Positions 42,266 to 51,263 of a stretch of DNA of 64,000 bases are shown here, piece by piece (position 1 is the stretch's first letter; each line of letters begins with the position of its first letter). The notes under the pieces are model-generated. The model was given only the letters and a program-made list of their open reading frames with translations. It was not told the DNA's origin and made no database searches. This stretch comes from Bacteroidia bacterium (GTDB lineage Bacteria > Bacteroidota > Bacteroidia > Bacteroidales > Azobacteroidaceae), in contig BNTW01000005.1 in NCBI GenBank assembly GCA_025996895.1, positions 1 through 64,000 on the forward strand, read 5' to 3'. Both the position numbers and the translations under genes were made by a program.

Positions 42266-42685
42266 ATGTCTTTAAAAAAAGAAATTGAACGTTATTTGGT
42301 TCTCGTTCAAAGTTTAGAGACTTCTTTTCAAATAGCCTTGGAATCGGAAACGCTTCCGCCGGCTTTTTTCGATGCGACACGCGACTTGCTGGACGTGCTG
42401 AAAGAAGAGTTAGACGAATTGGAAATATTTGAAAATCAAGAACTTACGGAAAAATACTATCCTGATATTCGCCGGCTGTTAAGCATTAACGACCGTTTCC
42501 GTTTCCAGCGCGATTTATTTGCCGGAAGTAAAGAAAAAATGGACGAGGCATTGGATGATTTGAACGGTTTAAATTCCATTGAAGAAATGTTTGAGTGCCT
42601 TCACGGCCGTTTTGAATGGGATTGGGAAGACGAATCAGTTTGTGCATTTAAAGAATTGTTGAAAAAAAGATTTGCAGAAGTATGA
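42266..42685 (+). CDS. Conserved hypothetical protein upstream of rsmI
   Basis: A 139-residue, strongly acidic, mainly helical protein ('LLDVLKEELDELEIFENQEL', 'FRFQRDLFAGSKEKMDEALD'). I recognise no domain or catalytic residue. It has its own promoter box, and its stop overlaps the rsmI start by 4 bases, so it is translated with rsmI. A small partner or structural protein is possible; no function is assigned. Confidence 0.75.
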   Translation: MSLKKEIERYLVLVQSLETSFQIALESETLPPAFFDATRDLLDVLKEELDELEIFENQELTEKYYPDIRRLLSINDRFRFQRDLFAGSKEKMDEALDDLNGLNSIEEMFECLHGRFEWDWEDESVCAFKELLKKRFAEV

Positions 42686-43365
42686 TGAAAGCCGCGAAAC
42701 TCTATTTAGTCCCTACGCCTGTGGGAAATCTCGAAGACATGACTTTCCGGGCAGTGCGGATATTGAAGGAAGCGGACGTCATTCTGGCTGAAGACACGCG
42801 TACGACCGGTTTTCTGCTGAAGCATTTTGAAATACAAAATAAGATGTTGTCGCACCATAAATTCAACGAACATCAGACAGTTGAAGGGATTGTTTCACGA
42901 ATAAATGCCGGCGAAACGGTGGCGTTGGTATCGGACGCAGGCACGCCGGGCATTTCCGACCCGGGTTTTTTACTCGTGCGTGAGTGTGTCAAACAGGGAG
43001 TGGAAGTGGAATGTCTGCCCGGAGCGACGGCGTTAATTCCGGCGTTAGTTAATTCCGGCTTACCGACCGACCGCTTCTGCTTTGAAGGATTCTTGCCGCA
43101 GAAAAAAGGACGGAAAACCCGCCTGGAAGCATTGACTGAAGAAACCCGCACGATGGTTTTGTATGAGTCACCTTTTCGTATCGTCAAGACATTGAGCCAG
43201 TTAATGGAATTTTTGGGTGAAGAACGGCCGGCTTCCGTTTCGCGCGAAATTTCTAAATTGCATGACGAAACCGTTCGTGGAACGTTGAAAGAATTGATTG
43301 CTCACTTTACCGGCAATCCGCCGCGAGGGGAGTTTGTTATGATTATAGGAGGAAAAGAAAAATAA
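42682..43365 (+). CDS. rsmI: 16S rRNA (cytidine-1402-2'-O)-methyltransferase
   Basis: A 227-residue SAM-dependent tetrapyrrole-methylase-fold enzyme that methylates C1402 of 16S rRNA. Motifs: 'LYLVPTPVGNLEDMTFRAVR', 'ADVILAEDTRTTGFLLKHF', 'VALVSDAGTPGISDPG' and 'LPGATALIPALVNSGLP', then 'FEGFLPQKKGRK'. It is slightly shorter than RsmI proteins that carry an extra C-terminal domain, but complete for the catalytic fold. It follows the hypothetical gene with an ATGA overlap. Confidence 0.96.
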   Translation: MMKAAKLYLVPTPVGNLEDMTFRAVRILKEADVILAEDTRTTGFLLKHFEIQNKMLSHHKFNEHQTVEGIVSRINAGETVALVSDAGTPGISDPGFLLVRECVKQGVEVECLPGATALIPALVNSGLPTDRFCFEGFLPQKKGRKTRLEALTEETRTMVLYESPFRIVKTLSQLMEFLGEERPASVSREISKLHDETVRGTLKELIAHFTGNPPRGEFVMIIGGKEK

Positions 43366-43389
43366 TTAATCACTTAAATTGAATAAAAA

Positions 43390-44250
43390 ATGAAGAAAGT
43401 AATTTTGTTTTGTGGCGTATTCACGTTGATTTTCGCTTCGTGCGTAAAAAACTCGTCGGAATACAAACGATTGCAGGCTGAAAACGATTCGCTGACGTTG
43501 GCGCACGCGCAGACGACCAACGAATTAGACCAAATGTTGTCGCTTCTCAATGAAGTGGAAGAAAATTTCCAAAGTATTAAAACAGCTGAAAAATATTTGT
43601 CCGTTCAGTCGGGAACTCCGGGCGAATTGACACCTTCTACGCGCGAACGTATCCAGAGCGATATGCAGTTTGTTACACAAACCCTGGAAAAAAACCGTCA
43701 GCAGATTGCCAATTTGGAAAAAAAGTTGAAAGGTTCGAACCTGAAATCGTCTGAATTGTCGAAAACGCTGGAGAATCTGCGTGCCGAATTGGAAGAAAAA
43801 ACATCGTCGCTGGTAACGTTGCAGGAAGAATTGGCCAAACGCGACCAGAAAATTGCGGAATTGAGCGAGCACGTAACAAACTTGTCGAACGACGTGCAAG
43901 CCCTGAAAACACAGTCGTCCGTTCAGGCGGAAACGATTGCCAAACAACAAACAGAACTCAACACGGTGTATTATTGCTACGGCACTTCGAGCGAGTTGAA
44001 AAAACAACAGATTTTAGATGGTGGACAGTTGGGCGTGGATTTCAACCGCGATTATTTTATTAAGGTGAAAGACCTGAACACGTTGAAAGTCATACCGTTG
44101 TATGCGAAAAAAGCGCGTTTGGTTTCCAAACATCCCGACGGTTCGTACGAATTTATCAAAGACTCCAACAAAAAGGAAGAATTACACATCTTAAATCCAA
44201 AAGAATTTTGGAGTTTAACGAAATATTTGGTCATACAAGTGAATGTTTAA
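43390..44250 (+). CDS. Coiled-coil lipoprotein
   Basis: A 286-residue protein with lipobox 'TLIFASCVKN' (Cys18). Residues about 25-195 form a long coiled coil rich in Leu/Glu/Lys/Gln ('IANLEKKLKGSNLKSSELSK', 'TLENLRAELEEKTSSLVTLQ'). A globular C-terminal part follows ('VYYCYGTSSELKKQQILDGG', 'FWSLTKYLVIQVNV'). The shape suggests a periplasmic scaffold anchored in a membrane. It overlaps the downstream deacetylase gene by 8 bases. No enzymatic motif is seen. Confidence 0.8.
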   Translation: MKKVILFCGVFTLIFASCVKNSSEYKRLQAENDSLTLAHAQTTNELDQMLSLLNEVEENFQSIKTAEKYLSVQSGTPGELTPSTRERIQSDMQFVTQTLEKNRQQIANLEKKLKGSNLKSSELSKTLENLRAELEEKTSSLVTLQEELAKRDQKIAELSEHVTNLSNDVQALKTQSSVQAETIAKQQTELNTVYYCYGTSSELKKQQILDGGQLGVDFNRDYFIKVKDLNTLKVIPLYAKKARLVSKHPDGSYEFIKDSNKKEELHILNPKEFWSLTKYLVIQVNV

Positions 44251-45082
44251 ACTGCTGCCGGTCTTCTATCATACTGTATCGGACGAATATCTTCCGCACA
44301 TCTGCCCTTTGTATAAGCCCAAGACAATCAGGGAATTTGAGGCGGATTTGGAGTTTTTGCTCAAGCATTTTCGGCCGGTAAGCATGGAAGAAGTGCGGTT
44401 GCACACAACAGGTGAAAAGCGGATTTCACGTCCCGCTTTTCACCTTTCTTTTGATGACGGCCTGCGCGAAGTTTATACGGTTGTTCTTCCGATTTTGGAA
44501 CGCAAAGGCATTCCGGCGACCGTTTTTGTGAATAGTGCCTTTGTCGATAATCGCGATTTGTTTTTTCGTTATAAAGCGGCTTTGCTGGCCGGTTTCATGC
44601 CGGAAGCGTTGAAAATCAACTATTTGAACCGCGAAAAATTAGACGAAGTCGCGTTGAATTTGGGCGTAGATTTCAACGATTTTTTGCAAAAGCAACAACC
44701 CTATCTGACGACCGGCGAACTGAAAACGTTGCAACAAAAGGGATTTTCTATCGGAAGTCACAGCATCGATCACCCGCTTTATTCGCTGCTTTCGGAAGAG
44801 GAACAAGTCCGGCAAACGTTGCAGTCGTGCGCGTATGTACAAAATACATTTGCAGAAAAACAGGCTTATTTTGCGTTTCCTTTCACTGAGGCAGGTGTGA
44901 GTGATGGTTTTTTTCAAAAGATATTTCCGGCAGTGGATTTAACATTCGGTATTTCGGGACTTCGGACGGCTCAAAACGGTCGGCATCTCGGTCGGATCGA
45001 TATGGAAACTTACGGAAAAAACGCGAAACAAAGTGTGTATAAGGCGTATATAAAAGGATTTTTAAAGAAATGGATTTACTGA
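44243..45082 (+). CDS. Polysaccharide deacetylase family protein
   Basis: A 279-residue NodB-homology protein. The metal/catalytic motif 1 is 'FHLSFDDGLREVYTVVLPIL', followed by 'RKGIPATVFVNSAFVDN', and motif 2 is 'IGSHSIDHPLYSLLSEE', giving the Asp-Asp and His-x3-His set. Such enzymes remove acetyl groups from cell-wall or surface sugars. No signal peptide is obvious, so it may act on cytoplasmic or lipid-linked glycans. It overlaps neighbours on both sides and leads into an acetyltransferase-like gene, suggesting a small envelope-modification operon. Confidence 0.88.
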   Translation: MFKLLPVFYHTVSDEYLPHICPLYKPKTIREFEADLEFLLKHFRPVSMEEVRLHTTGEKRISRPAFHLSFDDGLREVYTVVLPILERKGIPATVFVNSAFVDNRDLFFRYKAALLAGFMPEALKINYLNREKLDEVALNLGVDFNDFLQKQQPYLTTGELKTLQQKGFSIGSHSIDHPLYSLLSEEEQVRQTLQSCAYVQNTFAEKQAYFAFPFTEAGVSDGFFQKIFPAVDLTFGISGLRTAQNGRHLGRIDMETYGKNAKQSVYKAYIKGFLKKWIY

Positions 45083-46143
45083 AAGTACGTTTAAGCGAGT
45101 TGGAGCAGTTTTGCGAAAGTCCTTTGTTTCAGGGCTTTTCCGTCAAGCCGGTTTCGCCTTTGCGCGTGAAATCCTATTTGAATAATCCGCGTGCGCATCA
45201 GGAAGATGTTGTATTATATTTGTTTGTGGAAAACAGCCAAGTAATTGCTTTTCGCACGATTTTGCCGGATATGCTTGTCTTTCAGGGAGAAACCATCTTT
45301 TTCGGTTGGTACAGCGGGACATGGGTGAAACCTGAAAATCGCGGACAAAAGCTCTCTGTCCGGCTATTGAACGAAGTCCGCAACGATTGGGGAAATCGCT
45401 TGCTCTTTACCAATTATGCACAAGTCTCCGAACATTGCTATCTCGAAACCCAGGCTTTTCATCTGCTGAAAGAGCGGACAGGGATGCGTTTTTATCTCTA
45501 TCCCGATTTCAATCAAATTTACAAAGGCCGAAAAAGTTATCACAAACTGAAATTCTTTTTGCCCTTCTTGTCGGTTGCCGTGCGGAGCGTTTCACTTTTT
45601 AAATCGTTGCTGTTTCCGACAAAAACAACCCCCGACAGCTACCTCGAGTTGCCGGCTTTGGACGAGGAATGTCGAAATCACCTGCGCCGTTTTCCGGTTA
45701 CTTTTTTCAACCGGAAAGAAGCTGAAATTGATTGGATTATACAATATCCTTGGGTTACGCCGGCACAGGACGCCGGTTTTGTCTATCCGTTTTCTTATTC
45801 GGATGTTGATTTTTCGCTCAAAATCGTAAAGATTTATGAGAACAATCGTTTTGCCGGTTTTTTCATCTACACGAATGTAAATGCCAAAATGAAAATCATT
45901 TATCATTTTATCGACGACGACAAGATAAATTTGATGGTAAATATTGTCGGTTTATTAGCAAAGCAACAGCACATTGAATATTTAACGGTATTAGACCCTG
46001 CATTAGCTTATTTATTCAAGCAAAACGCCAATTATTTTGCATTTGCCAAATCCTACACTTCCCACGTCTACAGTGCCTTACCTGTCGCCAATGACACAAA
46101 TTTGCTGATTTTCGACGGCGACGGCGATAATTGTTTCACTTGA
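45070..46143 (+). CDS. GNAT-fold acyltransferase-like protein
   Basis: A 357-residue protein with one recognisable GNAT-like half: 'FFGWYSGTWVKPENRGQKLS' with 'VRLLNEVRNDWG' forms the acyl-CoA binding turn. The remaining 200 residues show beta-alpha pattern ('FAGFFIYTNVNAKMKIIYHF'), possibly a second degenerate GNAT domain. It overlaps the deacetylase gene by 13 bases. The combination suggests re-acylation of a sugar or amine on an envelope polymer, but the acceptor is unknown. Confidence 0.7.
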   Translation: MDLLKVRLSELEQFCESPLFQGFSVKPVSPLRVKSYLNNPRAHQEDVVLYLFVENSQVIAFRTILPDMLVFQGETIFFGWYSGTWVKPENRGQKLSVRLLNEVRNDWGNRLLFTNYAQVSEHCYLETQAFHLLKERTGMRFYLYPDFNQIYKGRKSYHKLKFFLPFLSVAVRSVSLFKSLLFPTKTTPDSYLELPALDEECRNHLRRFPVTFFNRKEAEIDWIIQYPWVTPAQDAGFVYPFSYSDVDFSLKIVKIYENNRFAGFFIYTNVNAKMKIIYHFIDDDKINLMVNIVGLLAKQQHIEYLTVLDPALAYLFKQNANYFAFAKSYTSHVYSALPVANDTNLLIFDGDGDNCFT

Positions 46144-46187
46144 TGTCATTGCGGGATTGACCCGTAATCTCCTACTCTTATTTGTGC

Positions 46188-47084
46188 TTAACGAAATAGT
46201 TTGACTATTTTGCCTATGCCATTTTGTGCCCTGATTACCGGAAATGATGTTTTGACTGCTCCTGTGCTTTGATAAAACCGTGCAATATTTGGAATTGACG
46301 AGCCTTCAAAATCCAAAATGAGGTCTTGTCCCGCATAATCCTGAATGACATTATCCAGCAGAAAACTCATGCTGTGCGTAACTTTCCCTTCCGGAGTGGA
46401 AGCATTGAGCAGGAAATAAAGCCGGTTTTTCCACCGCAAAAAGAGTGCGACAGCCTGAATCGTGTCTTTTTCGTCGCGAATACCTCGGATTTCAATAATA
46501 ACTTTTTCCTGAATTTTTTGGATAAGATGGTTGAAAATCGGCAGTAAATTTTCAATCGGCCGACCGCTTGTGTGGCTTCTAATGAGGTTTAAGAATTCAT
46601 CAAATTTTATCTTTTTGTCTGTATAGAGATTATATTTTTTACTCTTTTTAATATTCTTCGAGAAATTGGAGCCGTAATTCTCTCTAATTTCAGTGTAAGG
46701 ACGGTTGAGATTTAACACAAAATTGTCCCTTAATTCGGAAAAACGACCGGCAAATACATTTCCGGTATTGAGTTGCAGGTGATAGAAAGAGTAGGGAATA
46801 GCTTTAATAAACTCATTATAAATAGATAACGAAATTTCTTCGGTCGAGAAAATCCCCAACTGCTGACAAAAATACGGCTGTGTCAAATACCGAATACCGA
46901 ACTTTTTCTTGACCGGCAACGGCACGACGTAACGGTAATCGTCGGCCATTAACACTTCCCATTGCGGACTGACCGCGTCCAAATACCATGACATGGCATA
47001 TACGCTTCCAAACGACGATTTTTCCACGCAACGGTCGTACGCTTCCAAATCAATTTCTTTATAGGTAAGTCTAAATATTTTCAC
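46188..47084 (-). CDS. FemAB/GNAT-like acyltransferase
   Basis: A 298-residue protein with FemAB-like layout: 'SFGSVYAMSWYLDAVSPQWE', 'VVPLPVKKKFGIRYLTQPYF', 'NYGSNFSKNIKKSKKYNLY' and 'YFLLNASTPEGKVTHSMSFL', with 'DLILDFEGSSIPNIARFYQS' near the end. Relatives transfer acyl or aminoacyl groups, and some act on wall peptides. It converges with the GNAT-like gene next door. The specific substrate is unknown. Confidence 0.75.
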   Translation of the reverse strand: MKIFRLTYKEIDLEAYDRCVEKSSFGSVYAMSWYLDAVSPQWEVLMADDYRYVVPLPVKKKFGIRYLTQPYFCQQLGIFSTEEISLSIYNEFIKAIPYSFYHLQLNTGNVFAGRFSELRDNFVLNLNRPYTEIRENYGSNFSKNIKKSKKYNLYTDKKIKFDEFLNLIRSHTSGRPIENLLPIFNHLIQKIQEKVIIEIRGIRDEKDTIQAVALFLRWKNRLYFLLNASTPEGKVTHSMSFLLDNVIQDYAGQDLILDFEGSSIPNIARFYQSTGAVKTSFPVIRAQNGIGKIVKLFR

Positions 47085-47147
47085 TTCTATTAACTATTTT
47101 ATTCTTTCTCTTTTTCAAAATTTATTTCTCTTTTCCTGTTTTGTCCC

Positions 47148-48983
47148 TTATTTTTTACCCAAATCATCGTATAAAGTTTGCAAAATTGCCTTCAACCGGT
47201 CAATTCTTTGCTGATTTGGTGCAGGATTATCCAAAATTACCCTGTCCGAAATGTTATCATACATCGAAATTCCGGTACTATCGAGTAATCCGAACTCGTT
47301 TTTTGGTGAAAAAATTGCAAAAGGGTAGAAAAAATCGCTTGAAAATACGTTTCTGCTGAAGAAAAATTCGTCGGCCGATGTGCCTTGTACGCCTTGTAGC
47401 TGGCCTAATAAAATGGCCGGAAGATCGGTTTGATTGATAATTGTTGCAATTCTTTCGGGCTTTGTAACGGCTCCACCCAACCACAACATCGGAGTATGAA
47501 AGAACGTCAAATCATGCGACGTATCCCCTTCAGGATATGCATAGCCATGATCGGGAAGCAAAATCACCAGTAAATTGTCCCAGGCGGGCGTCTGTTTGAG
47601 CTTGTCAATAAACTGCCCCAGACATTCGTCAGTATAGGCAAAGGCATTTTCTACCTTGTTGTCGAGCCGTTTATACGGTACTTCAAAGGGATCATGACTG
47701 CTCAACGTCAGAAAAGCCGTATGCCAGGGTGTGTCCGTTCGTTGCACGATCGTATTATATAGGTATTCAAACGTGATACCGTCCGTTACACCCCACGCGT
47801 GGGTGCGCTGCTCTTTCAGGGAAAAATCCTTGTCGGAAATGATTTTTTGATAGCCGGTACTTCGCAAATAGCTCTGCATATTTGTGAAATCAACGTCGCC
47901 ACCATACAGGAAATCGGTTTTGTAGCCCGCTTTCACCAGACTTTTAGCAATAGACGGCAATTGTTGGCTTTTGACCGGCATTTTCATAATGGAAGTGGTC
48001 GGCAAACCCGGATAACCACTCAACGTGCAAATCACGCCCCGGTCTGTCCGGAAACTGTTGGAATAGCATTGCGTAAAAAACACGCCTTCTTCTGCCAATC
48101 GGTTGAAATTGGGTGCGATTTCGGGATTTCCGCCTAATGCACCGACAAATCCACCGCCGAAACTTTCCATGAGAATAATCAGCACATTCGGCCGGCTGGT
48201 TTTTAATAAATGTGTAACGGTTTCCCCACCTTTGGGATACAAGCCGTCAAAAAGTTCGCATCGTTGTTCTTCCGGAAAGAAATTAAATTGTTCCGAAAAA
48301 TTTTCGGTTTTTCCCAGCGACGACATAAAACTAAATACGGGATTGACGGCCGAATGATTTAAAAATTGGTCGTCACTGTAATACACCCGTCCGATGTTGG
48401 AAGTCGAAGCCGTAATTCCTCCCCGGATAAGAATAAAAAAGACACCGCCCAATAGAAGTAAAAAGACACTTCCTGCAATTTTCCATTTCGTTAGGGAAAA
48501 AACCGCCGGCGTGATTTTCCAAAAAATCCAGAACAATCCGGCACTTAGCAACAGCACGAAAAACACGCGAAGCAGGATAAAACCCATTGACACGCTCGCC
48601 ATCGCATTGGAAGGTGAGTCCATATAAATAAGAACGGTCGCATCTAACTTGAAATTCCAAAACGCATAGAGCGTCAGGTCGGCGATGAACGCGATTGAAA
48701 TCGCTAGTGCGAGTATACCATAATATATAAGGAGTATTTTCCGGAACGGAAGTTTGGGAAGCCAAACCGTAACCAACACCAGCAACAGTGGAAGCAGAAT
48801 GAAATAACCGGCCATCGTGCTATCCAATTTTAAACCGTGAAACATCACTTGCGCGTAATCCGCTATGTGATAGTGAGTTACATGGGGGGGCGTGTTGTAT
48901 GCCATGAACAGTGGTTTTTGCAGGGCAAAAATCCCAAGCAAAACGGCAAAGAAGGCCAACAAGTAAAAAAATCGTTTTTTCAT
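47148..48983 (-). CDS. LTA-synthase-like sulfatase-fold membrane protein
   Basis: A 611-residue protein: five N-terminal membrane helices (to about residue 210), then a periplasmic alkaline-phosphatase-superfamily domain. 'VLIILMESFGGGFVGALGG' holds the metal-binding Glu, 'SNSFRTDRGVICTLSGYPG' the Thr nucleophile, and 'ILLPDHGYAYPEGDTSHDLT' further metal ligands. In Gram-negative bacteria such proteins add phosphoglycerol or phosphoethanolamine to envelope glycans or lipids. The start is the ATG at 48981-48983, 5 bases after the RNase H stop; the longer frame overlaps RNase H. Confidence 0.88.
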   Translation of the reverse strand: MKKRFFYLLAFFAVLLGIFALQKPLFMAYNTPPHVTHYHIADYAQVMFHGLKLDSTMAGYFILLPLLLVLVTVWLPKLPFRKILLIYYGILALAISIAFIADLTLYAFWNFKLDATVLIYMDSPSNAMASVSMGFILLRVFFVLLLSAGLFWIFWKITPAVFSLTKWKIAGSVFLLLLGGVFFILIRGGITASTSNIGRVYYSDDQFLNHSAVNPVFSFMSSLGKTENFSEQFNFFPEEQRCELFDGLYPKGGETVTHLLKTSRPNVLIILMESFGGGFVGALGGNPEIAPNFNRLAEEGVFFTQCYSNSFRTDRGVICTLSGYPGLPTTSIMKMPVKSQQLPSIAKSLVKAGYKTDFLYGGDVDFTNMQSYLRSTGYQKIISDKDFSLKEQRTHAWGVTDGITFEYLYNTIVQRTDTPWHTAFLTLSSHDPFEVPYKRLDNKVENAFAYTDECLGQFIDKLKQTPAWDNLLVILLPDHGYAYPEGDTSHDLTFFHTPMLWLGGAVTKPERIATIINQTDLPAILLGQLQGVQGTSADEFFFSRNVFSSDFFYPFAIFSPKNEFGLLDSTGISMYDNISDRVILDNPAPNQQRIDRLKAILQTLYDDLGKK

Positions 48984-48988
48984 TGTGT

Positions 48989-49411
48989 TTATTTTTTTCT
49001 TCCGAAATCGGCGGGAATTTCGCCCCAAAGCTGTGTTTCCCATTTTAAAACCGGGGTTGTGTAAGTATTCGTTTTCAGCCATTTTTCCGCCCGCTCGACG
49101 AGTTCAAAAATCGGTTGATTCACTTCATTTTTTACCAACGTGGTTTTCGCTTTTCTGTTGCGCACCCACGCCATCGCGCTCACACTGTCGGAATAAACCG
49201 GCAGGGACAAATTTTGTTTTTTGAGCAGTGCCAAGCCATGTACCAATGCCAGAAATTCGCCGATATTGTTTGTTCCCTGCTCAAAAGGGCCGACATGAAA
49301 AATCTCCTCGCCGGTGTCGGTGTTTACTCCGCGATATTCCATGCGTCCCGGATTGCCCGAGCAGGCAGCATCGACCGACAAGCTGGCGCGGATAAAAGAG
49401 TTTATTGCCAT
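48989..49411 (-). CDS. Ribonuclease H family protein
   Basis: A 140-residue RNase HI-fold protein. Candidate active-site acids: Asp in 'LSVDAACSGNPGRMEYRGV', Glu in 'NNIGEFLALVHGLALL', Asp in 'VYSDSVSAMAWVRN', and a C-terminal Asp in 'EIPADFGRKK'. It would cut RNA in RNA-DNA hybrids. Bacteroidota often carry this short form beside or instead of classical rnhA. It is probably co-transcribed with the LTA-synthase-like gene 5 bases downstream, and it diverges from aroK. Confidence 0.88.
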   Translation of the reverse strand: MAINSFIRASLSVDAACSGNPGRMEYRGVNTDTGEEIFHVGPFEQGTNNIGEFLALVHGLALLKKQNLSLPVYSDSVSAMAWVRNRKAKTTLVKNEVNQPIFELVERAEKWLKTNTYTTPVLKWETQLWGEIPADFGRKK

Positions 49412-49440
49412 AAATGTTTGTTTTCGATGTACAAAAATAA

Positions 49441-49448
49441 TATTTTTG
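49441..49448 (+). promoter_or_regulatory. -7 promoter box for aroK
   Basis: TATTTTTG matches TAnnTTTG, 19 bases before the aroK ATG, so the leader is very short and has no Shine-Dalgarno sequence. Confidence 0.6.
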
Positions 49449-49466
49449 TAGTCTATATCATTGAAT

Positions 49467-49982
49467 ATGCGGAGAATTTTTTTAATCGGCTACATGGGCT
49501 CGGGCAAAACAACTATTGGGAAACCGTTGGCTGATGCGCTGCATTGGCAGTTTGTTGATTTGGATACTTTTATTGAAAATCGCTACCGCATGAACGTAAG
49601 TGAGATTTTTGCCAAATACGGCGAAGCGGGTTTTCGTGAAATCGAACGGAGAATGTTGCAGGAAACCGCACAATTTGAAGAAGTGGTGATTTCTACCGGC
49701 GGAGGAACTGCCTGTTTTTTCGATAATATGGAAATCATGAAAAATGCCGGAAAAACGGTTTATCTAAAAGTGTCGGTCGATGAATTAGCCCGCCGCTTGG
49801 ACATGGGAAAAACAAAACGGCCGTTGCTTAAAGAGATAAGTCCGGAAGATTTGAAAACCTATATCGCCGAAAATCTGGAGAAAAGAGAAAATTATTACCG
49901 GCAAGCCGGGCAGATAATCGATGCTGAAAATTTACAAACAGAACAGGATATTTCCATTCTAATCAAAAATATACTCGTATGA
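49467..49982 (+). CDS. aroK: Shikimate kinase
   Basis: A 171-residue cytoplasmic kinase of aromatic amino acid synthesis. Motifs: Walker A 'FLIGYMGSGKTTIGKPLADA', shikimate-binding 'FVDLDTFIE' and 'AGFREIERRML', 'ISTGGGTACF', and the lid with 'KTKRPLL'. The start is the ATG at 49467; a TTG two codons earlier would lie too close to the transcription start. Overlaps the next gene by 4 bases. Confidence 0.95.
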   Translation: MRRIFLIGYMGSGKTTIGKPLADALHWQFVDLDTFIENRYRMNVSEIFAKYGEAGFREIERRMLQETAQFEEVVISTGGGTACFFDNMEIMKNAGKTVYLKVSVDELARRLDMGKTKRPLLKEISPEDLKTYIAENLEKRENYYRQAGQIIDAENLQTEQDISILIKNILV

Positions 49983-51187
49983 AAGTCAAACAATCGAAAA
50001 AAGAAACAGCCAGTGTTCCGCAAGAACTATTGAAAGAGTTGCCTCATGCACGTCATTCGATGATAATCGGTATTCCGAAAGAAAACAATAAGCTGGAACG
50101 GCGATTGGCTTTTACGCCCGAAGCGGTGGATATGCTGGTTGAGGCCGGCCATCGGGTCGTTTTGGAAGAAAGTGCAGGCTGGGGCGTCAATTATTCGGAT
50201 GTGGCTTATTCTGAAGCGGGTGCGTCTATCACGGCGGACAAAAATCAAGTGTTTGCCTGCGATTTGGTGTTCAAAATTGCACCGCCCACACTCGAAGAAA
50301 TTGAACGAATGAAAAAGCGGAGTACGATTTTTAGCATGTTGCAACTGCCGGATATTAGTACCGAGTTGATTCAAACCATGAACGTGAAGCAAGTCCATGC
50401 AGTCGGATACGAATTGATTAGTCCTGATGGCATCACTTTTCCGGTGCGTAATTCCATTTCTGAAATCGAGGGAGCGGCGTCTATTTCGGTGGCTTCCGAG
50501 TTGTTGAGCAACGACAAGGGTGGAAAAGGCATTTTGATGGGTGGTGTTCCGGGCGTTTCTCCAACCGAAGTAGTTATTATCGGAGCCGGTGTTGCCGGGA
50601 CGGTGGCTACCCGTGCAGCGTTGGCGTTGGGAGCAACGGTCAAAGTGTTTGACAGCGACCTGCGCAAGTTGCGGAAATTGCAGAACGATTTAGGCGTGCC
50701 GGTTTTCACGTCTGTTTTTCAGCCGAACGTAATGGTGAATGCCTTCCAAACGGCCGACGTAATGATTGGGGCGATGCGGTACATCAACGATCCGGTGCGT
50801 TACCTGATTTCGAAAGAGGCAATCCGCACTATGAAAAAAGGCGCGTTGATTATCGACTTGCGTGTTAATCAGGGCGGTTGCTTTGAAACGACTTCGTTCC
50901 TTCCGGCCGATCACCCGCTGATTTTTGAACGGCACGGTGTCCTGCATTATTGTGTTCCGAATTTGAGTTCGCGCGTTGCCCGCACGACCGCGATGGCATT
51001 GAGCAATATTTTTGTTCCGTTGATTGTGCAAATGGGCGAACAGGGTGGGGCGGCGACCTTTCCCACTGCCGACAGCGGTTTCCGTTCGGGATTGTATCTC
51101 TATGCCGGCAAATTGGTGAATAATTATGTTGCCAAGCACTTCAACCTGCCGGCACACGACATCGGATTGTTTTTGTCGGCCTATTAA
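49979..51187 (+). CDS. ald: Alanine dehydrogenase
   Basis: A 402-residue NAD-dependent enzyme interconverting L-alanine and pyruvate. The N-terminal 'IGIPKENNKLERRLAFTPEA' and 'GHRVVLEESAGWGVNYSD' region is followed by the NAD-binding 'VVIIGAGVAGTVATRAALAL' and 'DLRKLRKLQNDLG', then 'KKGALIIDLRVNQGGCFETT' and 'SRVARTTAMALSNI'. The related transhydrogenase alpha subunit is less likely because no beta subunit follows. A basic N-terminal extension of about 25 residues precedes the conserved start. Coupled to aroK by an ATGA overlap. Confidence 0.88.
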   Translation: MKVKQSKKETASVPQELLKELPHARHSMIIGIPKENNKLERRLAFTPEAVDMLVEAGHRVVLEESAGWGVNYSDVAYSEAGASITADKNQVFACDLVFKIAPPTLEEIERMKKRSTIFSMLQLPDISTELIQTMNVKQVHAVGYELISPDGITFPVRNSISEIEGAASISVASELLSNDKGGKGILMGGVPGVSPTEVVIIGAGVAGTVATRAALALGATVKVFDSDLRKLRKLQNDLGVPVFTSVFQPNVMVNAFQTADVMIGAMRYINDPVRYLISKEAIRTMKKGALIIDLRVNQGGCFETTSFLPADHPLIFERHGVLHYCVPNLSSRVARTTAMALSNIFVPLIVQMGEQGGAATFPTADSGFRSGLYLYAGKLVNNYVAKHFNLPAHDIGLFLSAY

Positions 51188-51206
51188 TTTTCATTCTATA
51201 ATATCT

Positions 51207-51246
51207 TACTGTTTATGTTTTTAAAATTACCTAATTTAGATAATCT
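51207..51246. repeat. Direct repeat flanking the AAA ATPase gene (left copy)
   Basis: 'TTACTGTTTATGTTTTTAAA' continues 'ATTACCTAATTTAGATAATC'. The right copy at 52424-52462 is 'TTACTGTTTATTTTTTAA..' plus 'ATTACCTAATTTAGATTAC', about 90 percent identical. Together they bracket the 1.13-kb ATPase gene. Confidence 0.8.
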
Positions 51247-51263
51247 AAAAAGAATAATCTATT

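Noticed and set aside
48984-49082. N-terminal extension of the LTA-synthase-like gene
   Set aside because: It overlaps the RNase H gene, and the normal membrane-helix start follows the ATG at 48983.
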